Source: JBCCDY01 sp039030555
Lineage (GTDB): Bacteria; Bacteroidota; Bacteroidia; Cytophagales; Cyclobacteriaceae
Direction of reading: 5' to 3'
DNA length: 64,000 nucleotides
Assembly: GCA_039030555.1 (NCBI GenBank)
Contig: JBCCDY010000018.1
Coordinates: forward strand, 21,767 to 85,766
Every line of letters begins with the position of its first letter. The stretch's first letter is position 1. A model generated the notes under the pieces. That model was not told where the DNA came from. It searched no databases and saw only the letters and a program-made list of their open reading frames with translations. Shown here piece after piece: positions 17,210-26,883 of this stretch. Position numbers and translations under genes: made by a program.

Positions 17210-19510
17210 ATGCACAAATTTCGTATTTCATATCTCTTAATTCTCCCTTTTTTAATCTTCATAGCCTCTTGTAATGAAAGCGCAGAAAAGAAATCAAGCA
17301 AAACAGATGGGGACGAAATAGACCAAAAAGTAAGTGAGCTCCTCTCCAAAATGACTTTGGAAGAAAAAGCCGGCCAGCTCATTCAGTATAACGGAAGCTG
17401 GGATGTTACCGGCCCTGTTCCGGAGGGTGACAACGAGCAGCGTAAATATCAAAATATCAAAGAGGGAAAAGCCGGTAGTATGTTGAATGTAATCGGAGCT
17501 GAAGCCACAAAAGAGATTCAAAAACTGACCGTTGAAAACAGTAGGCTGGGGATACCTCTATTGTTTGCTTATGACGTGATTCATGGTTATAAAACCATGT
17601 TTCCCATACCACTTGCGGAAGCTTCAAGCTGGGATATGGAAATCATCGAGAAAGGGTCGGCCATAGCAGCTAAAGAATCAGCCGCCGCTGGCTTACACTG
17701 GACGTTTGCTCCAATGCTGGATATTTCAAGGGATGCCAGATGGGGTAGAATGATGGAAACCAATGGAGAAGATCCATATCTGGGATCAAAAATAGCAGAA
17801 GCTCGGATTAAAGGGCTACAGGGCTCAGACCTTTCGGATGTCTCCACAATACTAGCCTGTGCAAAGCATTTTGCTGCCTATGGATTTGCAGAAGCTGGCC
17901 GTGATTACAATACGGTAGAGATGAGTGATTATACGCTACATAATGTGGTACTCCCTCCATTTAAATCATCCATTGATGCCGGAGCCAGAACAGTTATGAA
18001 TGCTTTCAATATTTATAATCAGGTTCCTGCAACGGGGAATGTTTATTTACAGCGGGACATTCTAAAAGGAGACTGGGGTTTTAGTGGAGCGGTTGTCTCC
18101 GACTGGGGATCGATTGGTGAACAGATTGTTCATGGTGCCGCTAAGGATACCATAGACGCTGCAAAGCAGGCTATTGAAGCCGGAAGTGATATTGATATGG
18201 AATCCAGATGTTATGAGTCTTTAGTTCAAATGGTTAATGATGGTATCATTGATGAAGCCTTAATCGATGATGCTGCCTCAAGGGTATTACGTCTCAAGTA
18301 TGAATTGGGCCTTTTTGACGATCCTTACAAATATTCTGATGAAGAAAGGGAGAAAGCAGAAATCTATTCTGAAGAGAATCGAGCTATTGCAAAAGAATCG
18401 GCTCTCGAATCGATGGTTTTACTTAAAAATGAAGGCCTTCTGCCCCTTGAAAATGTAAAATCTGTTGGAGTAATCGGTACACTTGCCAACAGTAAAGATA
18501 TTCCACTTGGAAGCTGGAGAGCCCAAGCCGTTGAAAATAGTGCTGTTTCATTACTCGAGGGCTTACAGAATGTGATGGGTAAAAGCACAAAAATTGAATA
18601 TGCCGAGGGCTACAAACTGGCTGTTGGGAGAAGATCATTCGTCTATGAACTCACTTTTGAAGAAAAAGACCGATCCGGTTTTGCAGAAGCAATTGCACTG
18701 GCTAAAAGGTCTGAGGTTATCGTAATGGCGCTGGGCGAAGACTGCTGGCAAAGTGGTGAAGCCAGAAGCCAAGTTGATATTGGTTTGAAAGGTCTTCAGC
18801 TAGAGCTTTTTAAAGAAATTCAGAAGGTCAATAAGAACATTGTTGTGGTATTGATGAATGGAAGGCCTTTGGCTATTCCTGAAGTTGCAGAACTTGCCCC
18901 TTCAATTCTAGAGGCGTGGCATCTCGGATCAGAAGCAGGAAATGCTATTGCTGAAGTACTGGCTGGAAATCACAACCCTTCCGGAAAATTACCAGTTTCA
19001 TTTCCTCGCCATGTGGGTCAGGTCCCTATTTACTATAATCATTTTAATACTGGGAGACCAACTACCAATGAACATGATGCCGGATTCGTATTCTGGTCAC
19101 ATTACTCGGACGAACTCAACAGTCCGCAGTATGCCTTTGGTCATGGGTTAAGTTATTCAAATTTTGAGTATTCGGATATGAAACTTTCGTCAGATGAGAT
19201 GACCAAAGGGGGAGAAATTACCTGTTCCGTTAACGTCAAAAATACAAGCGATCGAGACGGTGAAGAGGTAATACAGTTTTACATACGTGACCTATTCGGA
19301 TCAATTGCTAGACCCGTTCAGGAACTTAAAGGTTTTGAAAAATTGATGATTAAAGCTGGAGAAGAAAAAAAGGTAGAGTTCAAGGTAGATGAGGAGCTTC
19401 TTTTTTTTTATAGGAAGGATAAAACTTGGGGTGTTGAGCCTGGTAAGTTCCATGCTATGGTTGGAGGCAGTTCGGATAAAGTGATAAAAGCCGAATTTGA
19501 ACTAAAATGA
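17210..19510 (+). CDS. bglX: GH3 beta-glucosidase, BglX-like lipoprotein
   Basis: 766 residues with a lipobox at Cys21 (LIFIASC). The order is GH3 N-terminal barrel, GH3 C-terminal alpha/beta domain, then a fibronectin-III-like domain (VKNTSDRDGEEVIQFYIRD). The catalytic nucleophile is Asp298 in GAVVSDWGS; KHFAAYG and GRDYNTVEMS are typical flanking motifs. It would remove terminal beta-linked glucose (or a related sugar) in the envelope. The stop overlaps the next gene in ATGA, so both glycosidases are made together. The 240-base AT-rich gap before it holds no convincing promoter match. Confidence 0.94.
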   Translation: MHKFRISYLLILPFLIFIASCNESAEKKSSKTDGDEIDQKVSELLSKMTLEEKAGQLIQYNGSWDVTGPVPEGDNEQRKYQNIKEGKAGSMLNVIGAEATKEIQKLTVENSRLGIPLLFAYDVIHGYKTMFPIPLAEASSWDMEIIEKGSAIAAKESAAAGLHWTFAPMLDISRDARWGRMMETNGEDPYLGSKIAEARIKGLQGSDLSDVSTILACAKHFAAYGFAEAGRDYNTVEMSDYTLHNVVLPPFKSSIDAGARTVMNAFNIYNQVPATGNVYLQRDILKGDWGFSGAVVSDWGSIGEQIVHGAAKDTIDAAKQAIEAGSDIDMESRCYESLVQMVNDGIIDEALIDDAASRVLRLKYELGLFDDPYKYSDEEREKAEIYSEENRAIAKESALESMVLLKNEGLLPLENVKSVGVIGTLANSKDIPLGSWRAQAVENSAVSLLEGLQNVMGKSTKIEYAEGYKLAVGRRSFVYELTFEEKDRSGFAEAIALAKRSEVIVMALGEDCWQSGEARSQVDIGLKGLQLELFKEIQKVNKNIVVVLMNGRPLAIPEVAELAPSILEAWHLGSEAGNAIAEVLAGNHNPSGKLPVSFPRHVGQVPIYYNHFNTGRPTTNEHDAGFVFWSHYSDELNSPQYAFGHGLSYSNFEYSDMKLSSDEMTKGGEITCSVNVKNTSDRDGEEVIQFYIRDLFGSIARPVQELKGFEKLMIKAGEEKKVEFKVDEELLFFYRKDKTWGVEPGKFHAMVGGSSDKVIKAEFELK

Positions 19511-21939
19511 GGTTAAAAAATCTGCTTGCTGAAAATACTGTAGTATGGATTTTAATAGTTAGTCTTTGGTTTCTATCAGCATGCCAACAAAAGCAAGAAG
19601 TAAAATTTGAATCTATTCATGCTCTTCTTACCTCTTCAGAATCCATAGAAGGGAATCAGGAGTATTTAAACTCTCCATATGTAACTGCAGGGGATCGAGT
19701 GTATATGGTAGGGCATCAAGATGGAACCTTTCCTGATCTTGGATGGCATGTCTCTGGAGAAATGGGTGGAATCTGGAACCATCCAATCAAACTCATGGAT
19801 GGCTTTTCCATACAAATATCCGATGAAGTAAATGAATGGTGCTTAAACCAAGCGGAAGAATTTGTCAATTATCCTTACGCTAATCAGCATATTTTCAAGT
19901 CTTCCGAAATAAACATAGAGGTTAGTCGGATGCAATATGTGCCCGATGGAATCCAAGGTTTGGTGATAGAACTCGAAATCAGTAATACTTCAGGAACACC
20001 AAAAGATTTGAATGTTGATTTCACAGGAATGGTTGATCTCTCCCCTGTCTGGCTTTCAGAAAGAAAAGATATCGAAGATGGTAAAGACATTGCTCAATGG
20101 GACGAGCAAATGGAAGCATTTAAAGCAAAAGATGAGAAAAACGATTGGCATATTGTTTTCGGAACAAATAAATCCGTTTCGAGCCATAACTTAGATAAAA
20201 GCGAATGCTACGGACAAAGGAAAGGAAATGGTACTGACGCCACTTTATCCGTTACATCAGAAATTGCAGCCAGAGCCACCGAGTACATTCTGTTTTATAT
20301 CTCAGGCTCATACACATCTGAAGAAGAAGCGATAAAAACTTATTCAGAATTAAAAGCGAGCCCAGAAACACTTTTCAATGAAAAACAAAAGAGATATACT
20401 TCTATCAAAAGCAAGGCTTCTATTTCAATACCTGAAAAAGAAACTAAAACCATGTATAACTGGATCAAGTACAATACGGATTGGCTTATTCGCGATGTTC
20501 CTGAAGTCGGTAGAGGTGTTTCTGCCGGAATTCCGGATTACCCATGGTGGTTTGGAACCGATAACTGTTATACACTTCAAGGCTTGCTTGCTACCGGACA
20601 ACATGAAGAAGTTTTGTCCACTATAGACCTCATCTTTTCCCTCTCCGAAAGCGTAAATGATAATAGTCGGATCATGCATGAAGCTTCTACCAATGGAATC
20701 GTCTTTAATCCAGGCAATCTGAACAACACCCCTCATTTTGCTTACCTACTTTGGAAGACTTACGAGTGGACAGGTAGAAAAGACCTTCTGGAAAAATGGT
20801 ATCCTAAAGTTCAAAGTGGATTGGAATGGTTACTCACCGAAGAAGATAAAGATGGCAATCTATATCCTGATGGCCCAGGTATGATGGAAATTCCAGGATT
20901 GCACACAGAAATGATTGATGTTGTAGTCTATACTCAGACTGGTTTTCAAGCAGCCGCAAACATGGCTGAGCAACTTGGAGATTCTATTGGTCAGTTGAAA
21001 TATTCAAAAACTGCACAAAAACTCAAAGCGAAAATAAACTCTGAATGGTGGGTGGAGGAATTTAATTCTTATGCTGATTTCAGGGCTACCAAAAAAGAAG
21101 CTTTAGAACTTATTAAAGCTGCTATAGTCCGTTCCGATACTATCAATAAACCCTGGGCAGTAAAAGAACTTGAAGGCATGAAAAGTAAAATAAAAAACAC
21201 AGGAAGGAATGAGGTCGATGGTCATGTCGTCCACCACAATTGGGTGGTGAATACACCTACGGAAATGGGCATTGCGCCGAAAGATTACGCTGAAAAAGCC
21301 CTTAGAACCGCTGAAAAATATAGCAGTAAGTATGGGACTTATGTAACCGGTATTGACCGGGACGAATCTCGTGGAGAGTCTTCAAAATGGGAAGTTTTCA
21401 GTTATGTTGGAGCAGTTATGACACTTCCAACGGGTGTTCAGGCTATTTCAGAAGCCAGGTATGGAAACCCCAACAAGTCTTTGGAGTATTTGGAAAAATT
21501 AACAAACTCATTTAGTTACGCTTTGCCAGGTTCCATGTATGAGGTTAGTCCCGATTACGGTATGATCGTTCAAGCCTGGAACATCTATGCAGTTGCAGTT
21601 CCAATAGTGGAGTATTATTTCGGTATTAAACCAAAGGCTTACGATAAAGAGATCACTATTGAACCCGCTATGCCCGACGGCTGGGATAATGTATCTCTAG
21701 AAAATGTTCTGATAGGTGATAACGAGATTTCCATAACAAAGGAAACTAGCAATGATGGCTCGGCGACTTATACTATAAACCAGCTTAAAGAGGACTGGGA
21801 TATACTATTTTCATTTCCAAAATCTTTAGAAGCAGAAGTTATCGTCAATGAAGAAAATACTGCCCATGAACATGTGGGAGATCATGCCTATGCTCGATTG
21901 ACCGGAAATCAAAATGTAATAAAGATTACTTATCTGTAA
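19507..21939 (+). CDS. Six-hairpin glycosidase-like lipoprotein
   Basis: 810 residues with a lipobox at Cys26 (WFLSACQQ). An N-terminal beta-sandwich (residues ~35-280) precedes an (alpha/alpha)6 catalytic-type domain with acidic and aromatic motifs: IPDYPWWFGTDNCYTLQGLLATGQ (residues ~342-365), EASTNGIVFNPG, DGPGMMEIPGLHTEMIDVVVYTQ and VVHHNWVVNTPTEMG, then a small C-terminal beta domain. This resembles amylo-alpha-1,6-glucosidase/GH63-like debranching enzymes, but the family and specificity are not certain. Its ATG overlaps the GH3 stop (ATGA), so the pair probably acts on the same glycan. Confidence 0.82.
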   Translation: MRLKNLLAENTVVWILIVSLWFLSACQQKQEVKFESIHALLTSSESIEGNQEYLNSPYVTAGDRVYMVGHQDGTFPDLGWHVSGEMGGIWNHPIKLMDGFSIQISDEVNEWCLNQAEEFVNYPYANQHIFKSSEINIEVSRMQYVPDGIQGLVIELEISNTSGTPKDLNVDFTGMVDLSPVWLSERKDIEDGKDIAQWDEQMEAFKAKDEKNDWHIVFGTNKSVSSHNLDKSECYGQRKGNGTDATLSVTSEIAARATEYILFYISGSYTSEEEAIKTYSELKASPETLFNEKQKRYTSIKSKASISIPEKETKTMYNWIKYNTDWLIRDVPEVGRGVSAGIPDYPWWFGTDNCYTLQGLLATGQHEEVLSTIDLIFSLSESVNDNSRIMHEASTNGIVFNPGNLNNTPHFAYLLWKTYEWTGRKDLLEKWYPKVQSGLEWLLTEEDKDGNLYPDGPGMMEIPGLHTEMIDVVVYTQTGFQAAANMAEQLGDSIGQLKYSKTAQKLKAKINSEWWVEEFNSYADFRATKKEALELIKAAIVRSDTINKPWAVKELEGMKSKIKNTGRNEVDGHVVHHNWVVNTPTEMGIAPKDYAEKALRTAEKYSSKYGTYVTGIDRDESRGESSKWEVFSYVGAVMTLPTGVQAISEARYGNPNKSLEYLEKLTNSFSYALPGSMYEVSPDYGMIVQAWNIYAVAVPIVEYYFGIKPKAYDKEITIEPAMPDGWDNVSLENVLIGDNEISITKETSNDGSATYTINQLKEDWDILFSFPKSLEAEVIVNEENTAHEHVGDHAYARLTGNQNVIKITYL

Positions 21940-22077
21940 CAGCTATCAAAGGCTATCTGCATCTGAAAGATCGTACCCTGTCTAAATCCACTGAGAATTT
22001 ATGAAGATTCTCAAGCTAAATATGATTATTCTAACACATTTAATAAAAAAATTTTAACTTATAGTTTTATGTAGAAA

Positions 22078-25000
22078 GTGAGCGTTAGATTTTCTAAACA
22101 AAGCATTTCAATATTAAGCACTCTATTTCTGGTTGGAGTAGGTTTTTCACTTTATTTCTTTTTCTACATTCCAATTCAGGAAAAAAAAATCATTCAAAAT
22201 AATTTCCGGGTACTTAACAGAATAGTTCAAAACATTCATTCGCTCGAAGAAAGTTATATCAAGAATGCCGAGATTATATCTCAAAACACTAAAATCGACG
22301 ATGTAAATAACGAAATTCAGTCAATAGGAAGTAAAAAACCAGAACGGCTCAAAACAGATGGAAAAGGCATAAATGATAATATTTATTATACAGACGACGA
22401 TATTATCATCGGCATAAAAAACAAAAAGGGCTCGAGTGACGATGATACCTTATCAAACTCAGAACGTTATAAATATTACAGTGTCAATTACAGTAACTTT
22501 TTTAATAAAAGCCTATTACACAGGAAAGATGTTTTTGATCAGATCATCATAAGTAAAGATGGGGTACCCTTGTATACAAACTCCATTTTTTCACCCCTTG
22601 ACACCCTGAGCTTAAATGAATCACGAGCAAAGATTTCCATAGCTGATATTGAATATGTAAGCTTAAATGCTAGCATATCTAAAGATATTTTCATTAGCGG
22701 TTTAATTAGTGAAACGCATTTTAATCAGGAAAAGAGAGGCGTCGGGCTACTCGTGGTTATTTCCTCAACTGTTATACTAATATTCGTGATCTTAAGTATG
22801 CCGCTTCTGAAGCTCAAAATCATGGGTAATTTTGAGCGATTACATCGCTCTGATGTATTTTTTACTGGCCTTTCAATTGTCTTGGGTTCAGCAGTTCTCA
22901 CGATCCTCATATTATGGTCAGCTACGTATTTTACTGATAAAAAAGTACAACAGGGGCAGTTAAGTGAATTGACTTCAAAAATAGAAAAACGCTTTCAAGA
23001 AGAACTTCAGGAAATTGTTTTTGAACTGAGTAAGGTTAATACTAAATATAAACCCGAGGTAAGAAATTATAAAGTTCCCAACGGCACCGCAGATTCAGTA
23101 GATGTGACTCAGATTTCTGTCCATAATCCAAATGGGAATCTAGATGAAATTGATAAATACGAAGCAGGATTTGAAATCTCTTATTACAGGGTTTTTCAGA
23201 ATACATTAGACAATGACACCAGTATATCGTATAAAAACTTCAATGCCATATTTTGGTCCGATAATGTTGGCAGAGGCCTGGTGGTCCTTTCGCCATTCAA
23301 CGATCCTAGCTATGCACAGGATTTAAAACATAGGCATTACTTAAAAGATATCATTAACAATACAGCGGCCCGTTTTACAGATAAAAATGACTCAACTCAT
23401 AAAATTGCAATAGAATCAATAAAGTCAGTTAATGACGGCAGATATGAAACTGGAATTGGGTACGGAACTGGAAATCCGACTTTACCAGTTATTGCACTTA
23501 GTACAAAACTTGGCTCCATAATGGAGCCCATACTATCTGAGGGGTTTGGGTTCTGCATATTTGACATCAATGGAAACACTTTGTTTCATTCAGATATACA
23601 AAAAAACATCAATGAAAATTTTTTGGATGAAACCGGAAGTAAATTTCATAGTGCCGTATTAAGTCAAACCGAAAAATGTACCGAAGTCACTTATGGAGGT
23701 GAAAAAAGGCTAATTTACCTTAAGCCATTATCGTTTCTACCCAATTATTACATGGCTACATTTCAAGATAGTGTGCAATTCAACTCTCCTTATTCTCTTG
23801 CGATACATACCACTGTTGTTCTCTATTTTTTCTTTGTATCTGTACTTACACTCTTCCTGCTTCTCATTTATATACTATCCCTAAAATCTAATAAGTTAAA
23901 GCAACATGGTTTTATTTTCGACTGGTTGAGACCGCGTGAGAATGAAGTCTATCTGGAAAAATATAGAGTACTCTTTGTAGTATTTATAGTAAGCAGTTTT
24001 GTAATTGTCTTTACCGGATTGATGGTACGCTATCAACCAGAGGTTTTGATTAGCGCATTGCTTCTAAATACTGCTTGTCTCATTTTCTTTAGTTTTCACT
24101 TCCTATCTGAACATGATGAGACATCCGTCCGGCCAAAAAGCTTACTCTTGCTTGCCAATGCTCCATTTGGTGTCTTGGTGGTTCTCCTCTCGGTGTTTTC
24201 ACGATTTTGTTTTTTACAACTCTCGGAATGCAATCTCAGCCCTCAAAATGATCTGTTTATTATCCTCACTTTAGTAATGAATATCGGTTTATTCATTGTC
24301 TTAATAGGTATTCTTCTGAAAGCCAAAATCATCATGGCAAAGGTTAAAAAGGTGATTAGGCTTGTTTCACGTTTCATTGAAGTTAATACCCAGACTCAGT
24401 ATTTATACACTACTTTTTGTTGGGTTATTATCGTATCTGTTATCCCAATATGTGTTTTTTTCGGTCTAAGTCTGAGTGCCGAGCAACAGATCAGCAAAAC
24501 CTATTCTTCATTTCTCACTTACAATCGACTATTGAATTGGGATTATGCTGTTGAACAAGAATATAAAGGTAAGTTCAAAAACGATGCAAGACTGAACGAA
24601 CTAATCGAAAGTCGGAAAAAAAGTAATCGTCATCTATATTTTATTGGTGCTCATTTTAGTGAAGAATCTGATAGTGAGTTTGTACCTCATCGATCGCTGA
24701 GGTATTTTCAAAATGTATACCAGCTTATCCGCCCCTTTTATAACGATTACTCCAGGGTTTCAAACGCTTTCATGAGCAGTAAGGGTATTATCACTCGCGG
24801 GGATAGTACTTGCAAAGAAAGAAAACACTCGTGGAGCCTTAACCAGTACAGGGATAAAATTCGCTTTGACGAGGGATCTTCTTCGAAGGCAGGAATAGGA
24901 CACAGCATAAGCCTTGATCGTTGGGCCTTTAAATTTACTTTTTTACATATATTAGGTTTAATAGCACTGCTACTTGCCTACTTTCAGGTACATAGATTTG

Positions 25001-26229
25001 CCCTGATCAAAATTTTTGGTTTTGAGTACAAAAGGCTGGCACGAAAAGTATCCGGTACCAGTTCAAAGGATTTCGGCAGAAAATTAGTTGAGCTCTTAAA
25101 AACACCTGACCAAAGCTCTTATAACAATATTTTTCTAGTTGGAGTAGATGCTTCACACGTATGCTATGTTAAGAACGAACTTCAGGAAAACTTTGGTGAA
25201 AATTTTATGAACCTTAATTTCTATGATGTTGAAAAAGACTCCTTAAATATTGCTCTGGATGAATCTGAAAACTCATTCGATATGAAAAATATTAAGAATT
25301 TCAACGATCAATTCTCATCGTTCATTACATCATTGGAGTCACTCAAGAGGGATAAAATTATTGTTTTCGTAGAACACTTTGAATTCGCTTATAATAGTAA
25401 AAAGCTCAACCGAATTAAACTACACTTATTAAAATATATGGTTGATCGGAAGAATATCAGTGTAGTGATCTCATCAGAAATCAATGCCACAAAGCTTCTT
25501 GATTTTTACGAAGATAAAATCCATGAACTCGAGGCTGGACTTCAAAAAAACCCGAACGCCAATAATTTCCCACGCCTAAAAACGGAATTGGAACAACTAG
25601 AAGAAGATTCCCGTAAATGGCAGCACGTACTAGGAAGCTTCGCCAAAATTATCCTTCCTATGAGGAAGTTTGATGATAATCACGAACAATTACAAAGTGG
25701 GGATTACCACGATTATATAATGCGGCTTGCTCCGTTCGACGGCCCAAAATTGGACGATGACGATAAAATACTAACAGTACAAGAGATATCATATCCGTTC
25801 TATTTTGCCATCTGGAATTCCCTCTCCAAACACGAACGCTATATTGTCTATGATATAGCACGAGACAATTTTGTGAATACTTCAAACGTAACAGGTATTC
25901 AAAACCTACTCAACAAAGGAATTCTAGTTTATGATGATTCTTTGAGGTTAATGAATGATAGCTTTACCAATTTTGTGCTTTCAAAAGTCAATAGTGATGA
26001 GGCCCTCGAAATGGAAATGGAATCCAGAAAAAAGGGAGCCTGGGGTTCAGTTTCAATTATACTGATCTTACTTATTGTTAGTCTCATGGTATTTCTATAT
26101 TTCGGCCAGCAGAGCGTCATATATGATCTCAGCGCGGTTGTCACATCGCTTGGGGCAATTTTAGGTTTCTTGATACGATTCGGAGGGATTTTCAGTTTTG
26201 GGGGAAGCAAAGGTAGTAGTCATTCATAG
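22078..26229 (+). CDS. Very large membrane protein with degenerate STAND-like NTPase module
   Basis: 1383 residues from a GTG start (no ATG is available before the first membrane helix). Layout: TM1 (~9-31); an extracytoplasmic domain; TM pair (~221-285); a larger extracytoplasmic, possibly Cache-like domain (~290-575); about six helices (~580-805); a loop; a helix (~965-985); a soluble domain ~1000-1330; and two final helices. The soluble domain has strand NNIFLVGVDASHVCY at residue 1016 where a Walker A loop would sit but without GK[ST], a Walker-B-like strand KIIVFVEHFEF at 1093, and a winged-helix-like segment from 1243 (WNSLSKHERYIVYDIA ... LMNDSFTNFVLS). This recalls a STAND NTPase that lost nucleotide binding. 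Function unknown; envelope sensing is an inference. Confidence 0.75.
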   Translation: MSVRFSKQSISILSTLFLVGVGFSLYFFFYIPIQEKKIIQNNFRVLNRIVQNIHSLEESYIKNAEIISQNTKIDDVNNEIQSIGSKKPERLKTDGKGINDNIYYTDDDIIIGIKNKKGSSDDDTLSNSERYKYYSVNYSNFFNKSLLHRKDVFDQIIISKDGVPLYTNSIFSPLDTLSLNESRAKISIADIEYVSLNASISKDIFISGLISETHFNQEKRGVGLLVVISSTVILIFVILSMPLLKLKIMGNFERLHRSDVFFTGLSIVLGSAVLTILILWSATYFTDKKVQQGQLSELTSKIEKRFQEELQEIVFELSKVNTKYKPEVRNYKVPNGTADSVDVTQISVHNPNGNLDEIDKYEAGFEISYYRVFQNTLDNDTSISYKNFNAIFWSDNVGRGLVVLSPFNDPSYAQDLKHRHYLKDIINNTAARFTDKNDSTHKIAIESIKSVNDGRYETGIGYGTGNPTLPVIALSTKLGSIMEPILSEGFGFCIFDINGNTLFHSDIQKNINENFLDETGSKFHSAVLSQTEKCTEVTYGGEKRLIYLKPLSFLPNYYMATFQDSVQFNSPYSLAIHTTVVLYFFFVSVLTLFLLLIYILSLKSNKLKQHGFIFDWLRPRENEVYLEKYRVLFVVFIVSSFVIVFTGLMVRYQPEVLISALLLNTACLIFFSFHFLSEHDETSVRPKSLLLLANAPFGVLVVLLSVFSRFCFLQLSECNLSPQNDLFIILTLVMNIGLFIVLIGILLKAKIIMAKVKKVIRLVSRFIEVNTQTQYLYTTFCWVIIVSVIPICVFFGLSLSAEQQISKTYSSFLTYNRLLNWDYAVEQEYKGKFKNDARLNELIESRKKSNRHLYFIGAHFSEESDSEFVPHRSLRYFQNVYQLIRPFYNDYSRVSNAFMSSKGIITRGDSTCKERKHSWSLNQYRDKIRFDEGSSSKAGIGHSISLDRWAFKFTFLHILGLIALLLAYFQVHRFALIKIFGFEYKRLARKVSGTSSKDFGRKLVELLKTPDQSSYNNIFLVGVDASHVCYVKNELQENFGENFMNLNFYDVEKDSLNIALDESENSFDMKNIKNFNDQFSSFITSLESLKRDKIIVFVEHFEFAYNSKKLNRIKLHLLKYMVDRKNISVVISSEINATKLLDFYEDKIHELEAGLQKNPNANNFPRLKTELEQLEEDSRKWQHVLGSFAKIILPMRKFDDNHEQLQSGDYHDYIMRLAPFDGPKLDDDDKILTVQEISYPFYFAIWNSLSKHERYIVYDIARDNFVNTSNVTGIQNLLNKGILVYDDSLRLMNDSFTNFVLSKVNSDEALEMEMESRKKGAWGSVSIILILLIVSLMVFLYFGQQSVIYDLSAVVTSLGAILGFLIRFGGIFSFGGSKGSSHS

Positions 26230-26308
26230 CTATTAAATTTCTTTCATAGCCCAAGATTTAAAGAGATCTATCGTAATTTAAGTTTCAATGAATTTTAATT
26301 GAGTCCAA

Positions 26309-26776
26309 ATGCAACAACCAGATTCCTTAAATCAAGTAGCAGAATTCCATAAAACCTTCCAGCATCCTGTTTTGGAAAAGCCTACTATTCCTGACCCAAA
26401 ACGGTGCACCCTAAGAGTAGAGTTACTTTCAGAAGAACTTAAAGAACTAGATCAAGCTATTAAAGATCAGGATATAGTAGAAATAGCTGATGCACTCTGC
26501 GATTTACAATATGTACTTTCCGGAGCTGTTCTGGAATTTGGATTGGGTGATCGGTTCAAGGATTTATTTGATGAAGTTCAGCGATCTAATATGAGCAAAG
26601 CTTGTGAAAATGAAGAAGAAGCTAAGGCCACAGTTGAGCATTATAAAAGTAAAGGAACCGAATGTCATTATGTAGAAAAGGAGAGTAAATATCTAGTCTA
26701 TAGGAATTCAGATAACAAGACTCTGAAGTCAGTTAATTATTCTCCAGCTGATTTGAGTGGAATATTAAGTAAATAA
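26309..26776 (+). CDS. MazG-like all-alpha NTP pyrophosphohydrolase
   Basis: 155 residues. Residues ~28-100 carry the MazG/HisE-type metal site: LLSEELKELDQAI (EExxE) followed by VEIADALCDLQYVL (ExxD), within four helices. This matches the single-domain DR2231-like family that hydrolyses NTPs or dNTPs to NMP and pyrophosphate. A C-terminal ~45-residue extension (KSKGTECHYVEKESKYLVYRNSDNK) is typical of that subgroup. It starts 79 bases after the giant membrane protein, in the same direction; co-transcription is possible. Likely house-cleaning of nucleotide pools; a regulatory link to its neighbour is speculative. Confidence 0.85.
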   Translation: MQQPDSLNQVAEFHKTFQHPVLEKPTIPDPKRCTLRVELLSEELKELDQAIKDQDIVEIADALCDLQYVLSGAVLEFGLGDRFKDLFDEVQRSNMSKACENEEEAKATVEHYKSKGTECHYVEKESKYLVYRNSDNKTLKSVNYSPADLSGILSK

Positions 26777-26883
26777 TATCATTTACAGTATTACTATTTC
26801 ATTTGAAAGAATAACTAGTATAAGCTATAGTATTGATTGCGTTTTGTTCCTAACTTCAAGAATAAATAAGAATCCGTAGCTCA

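Noticed and set aside
21992..22013. Hairpin TGAGAAT/ATTCTCA as terminator after the glycosidase operon
   Set aside because: Only seven AT-rich base pairs and no T-run after it; too weak to call.
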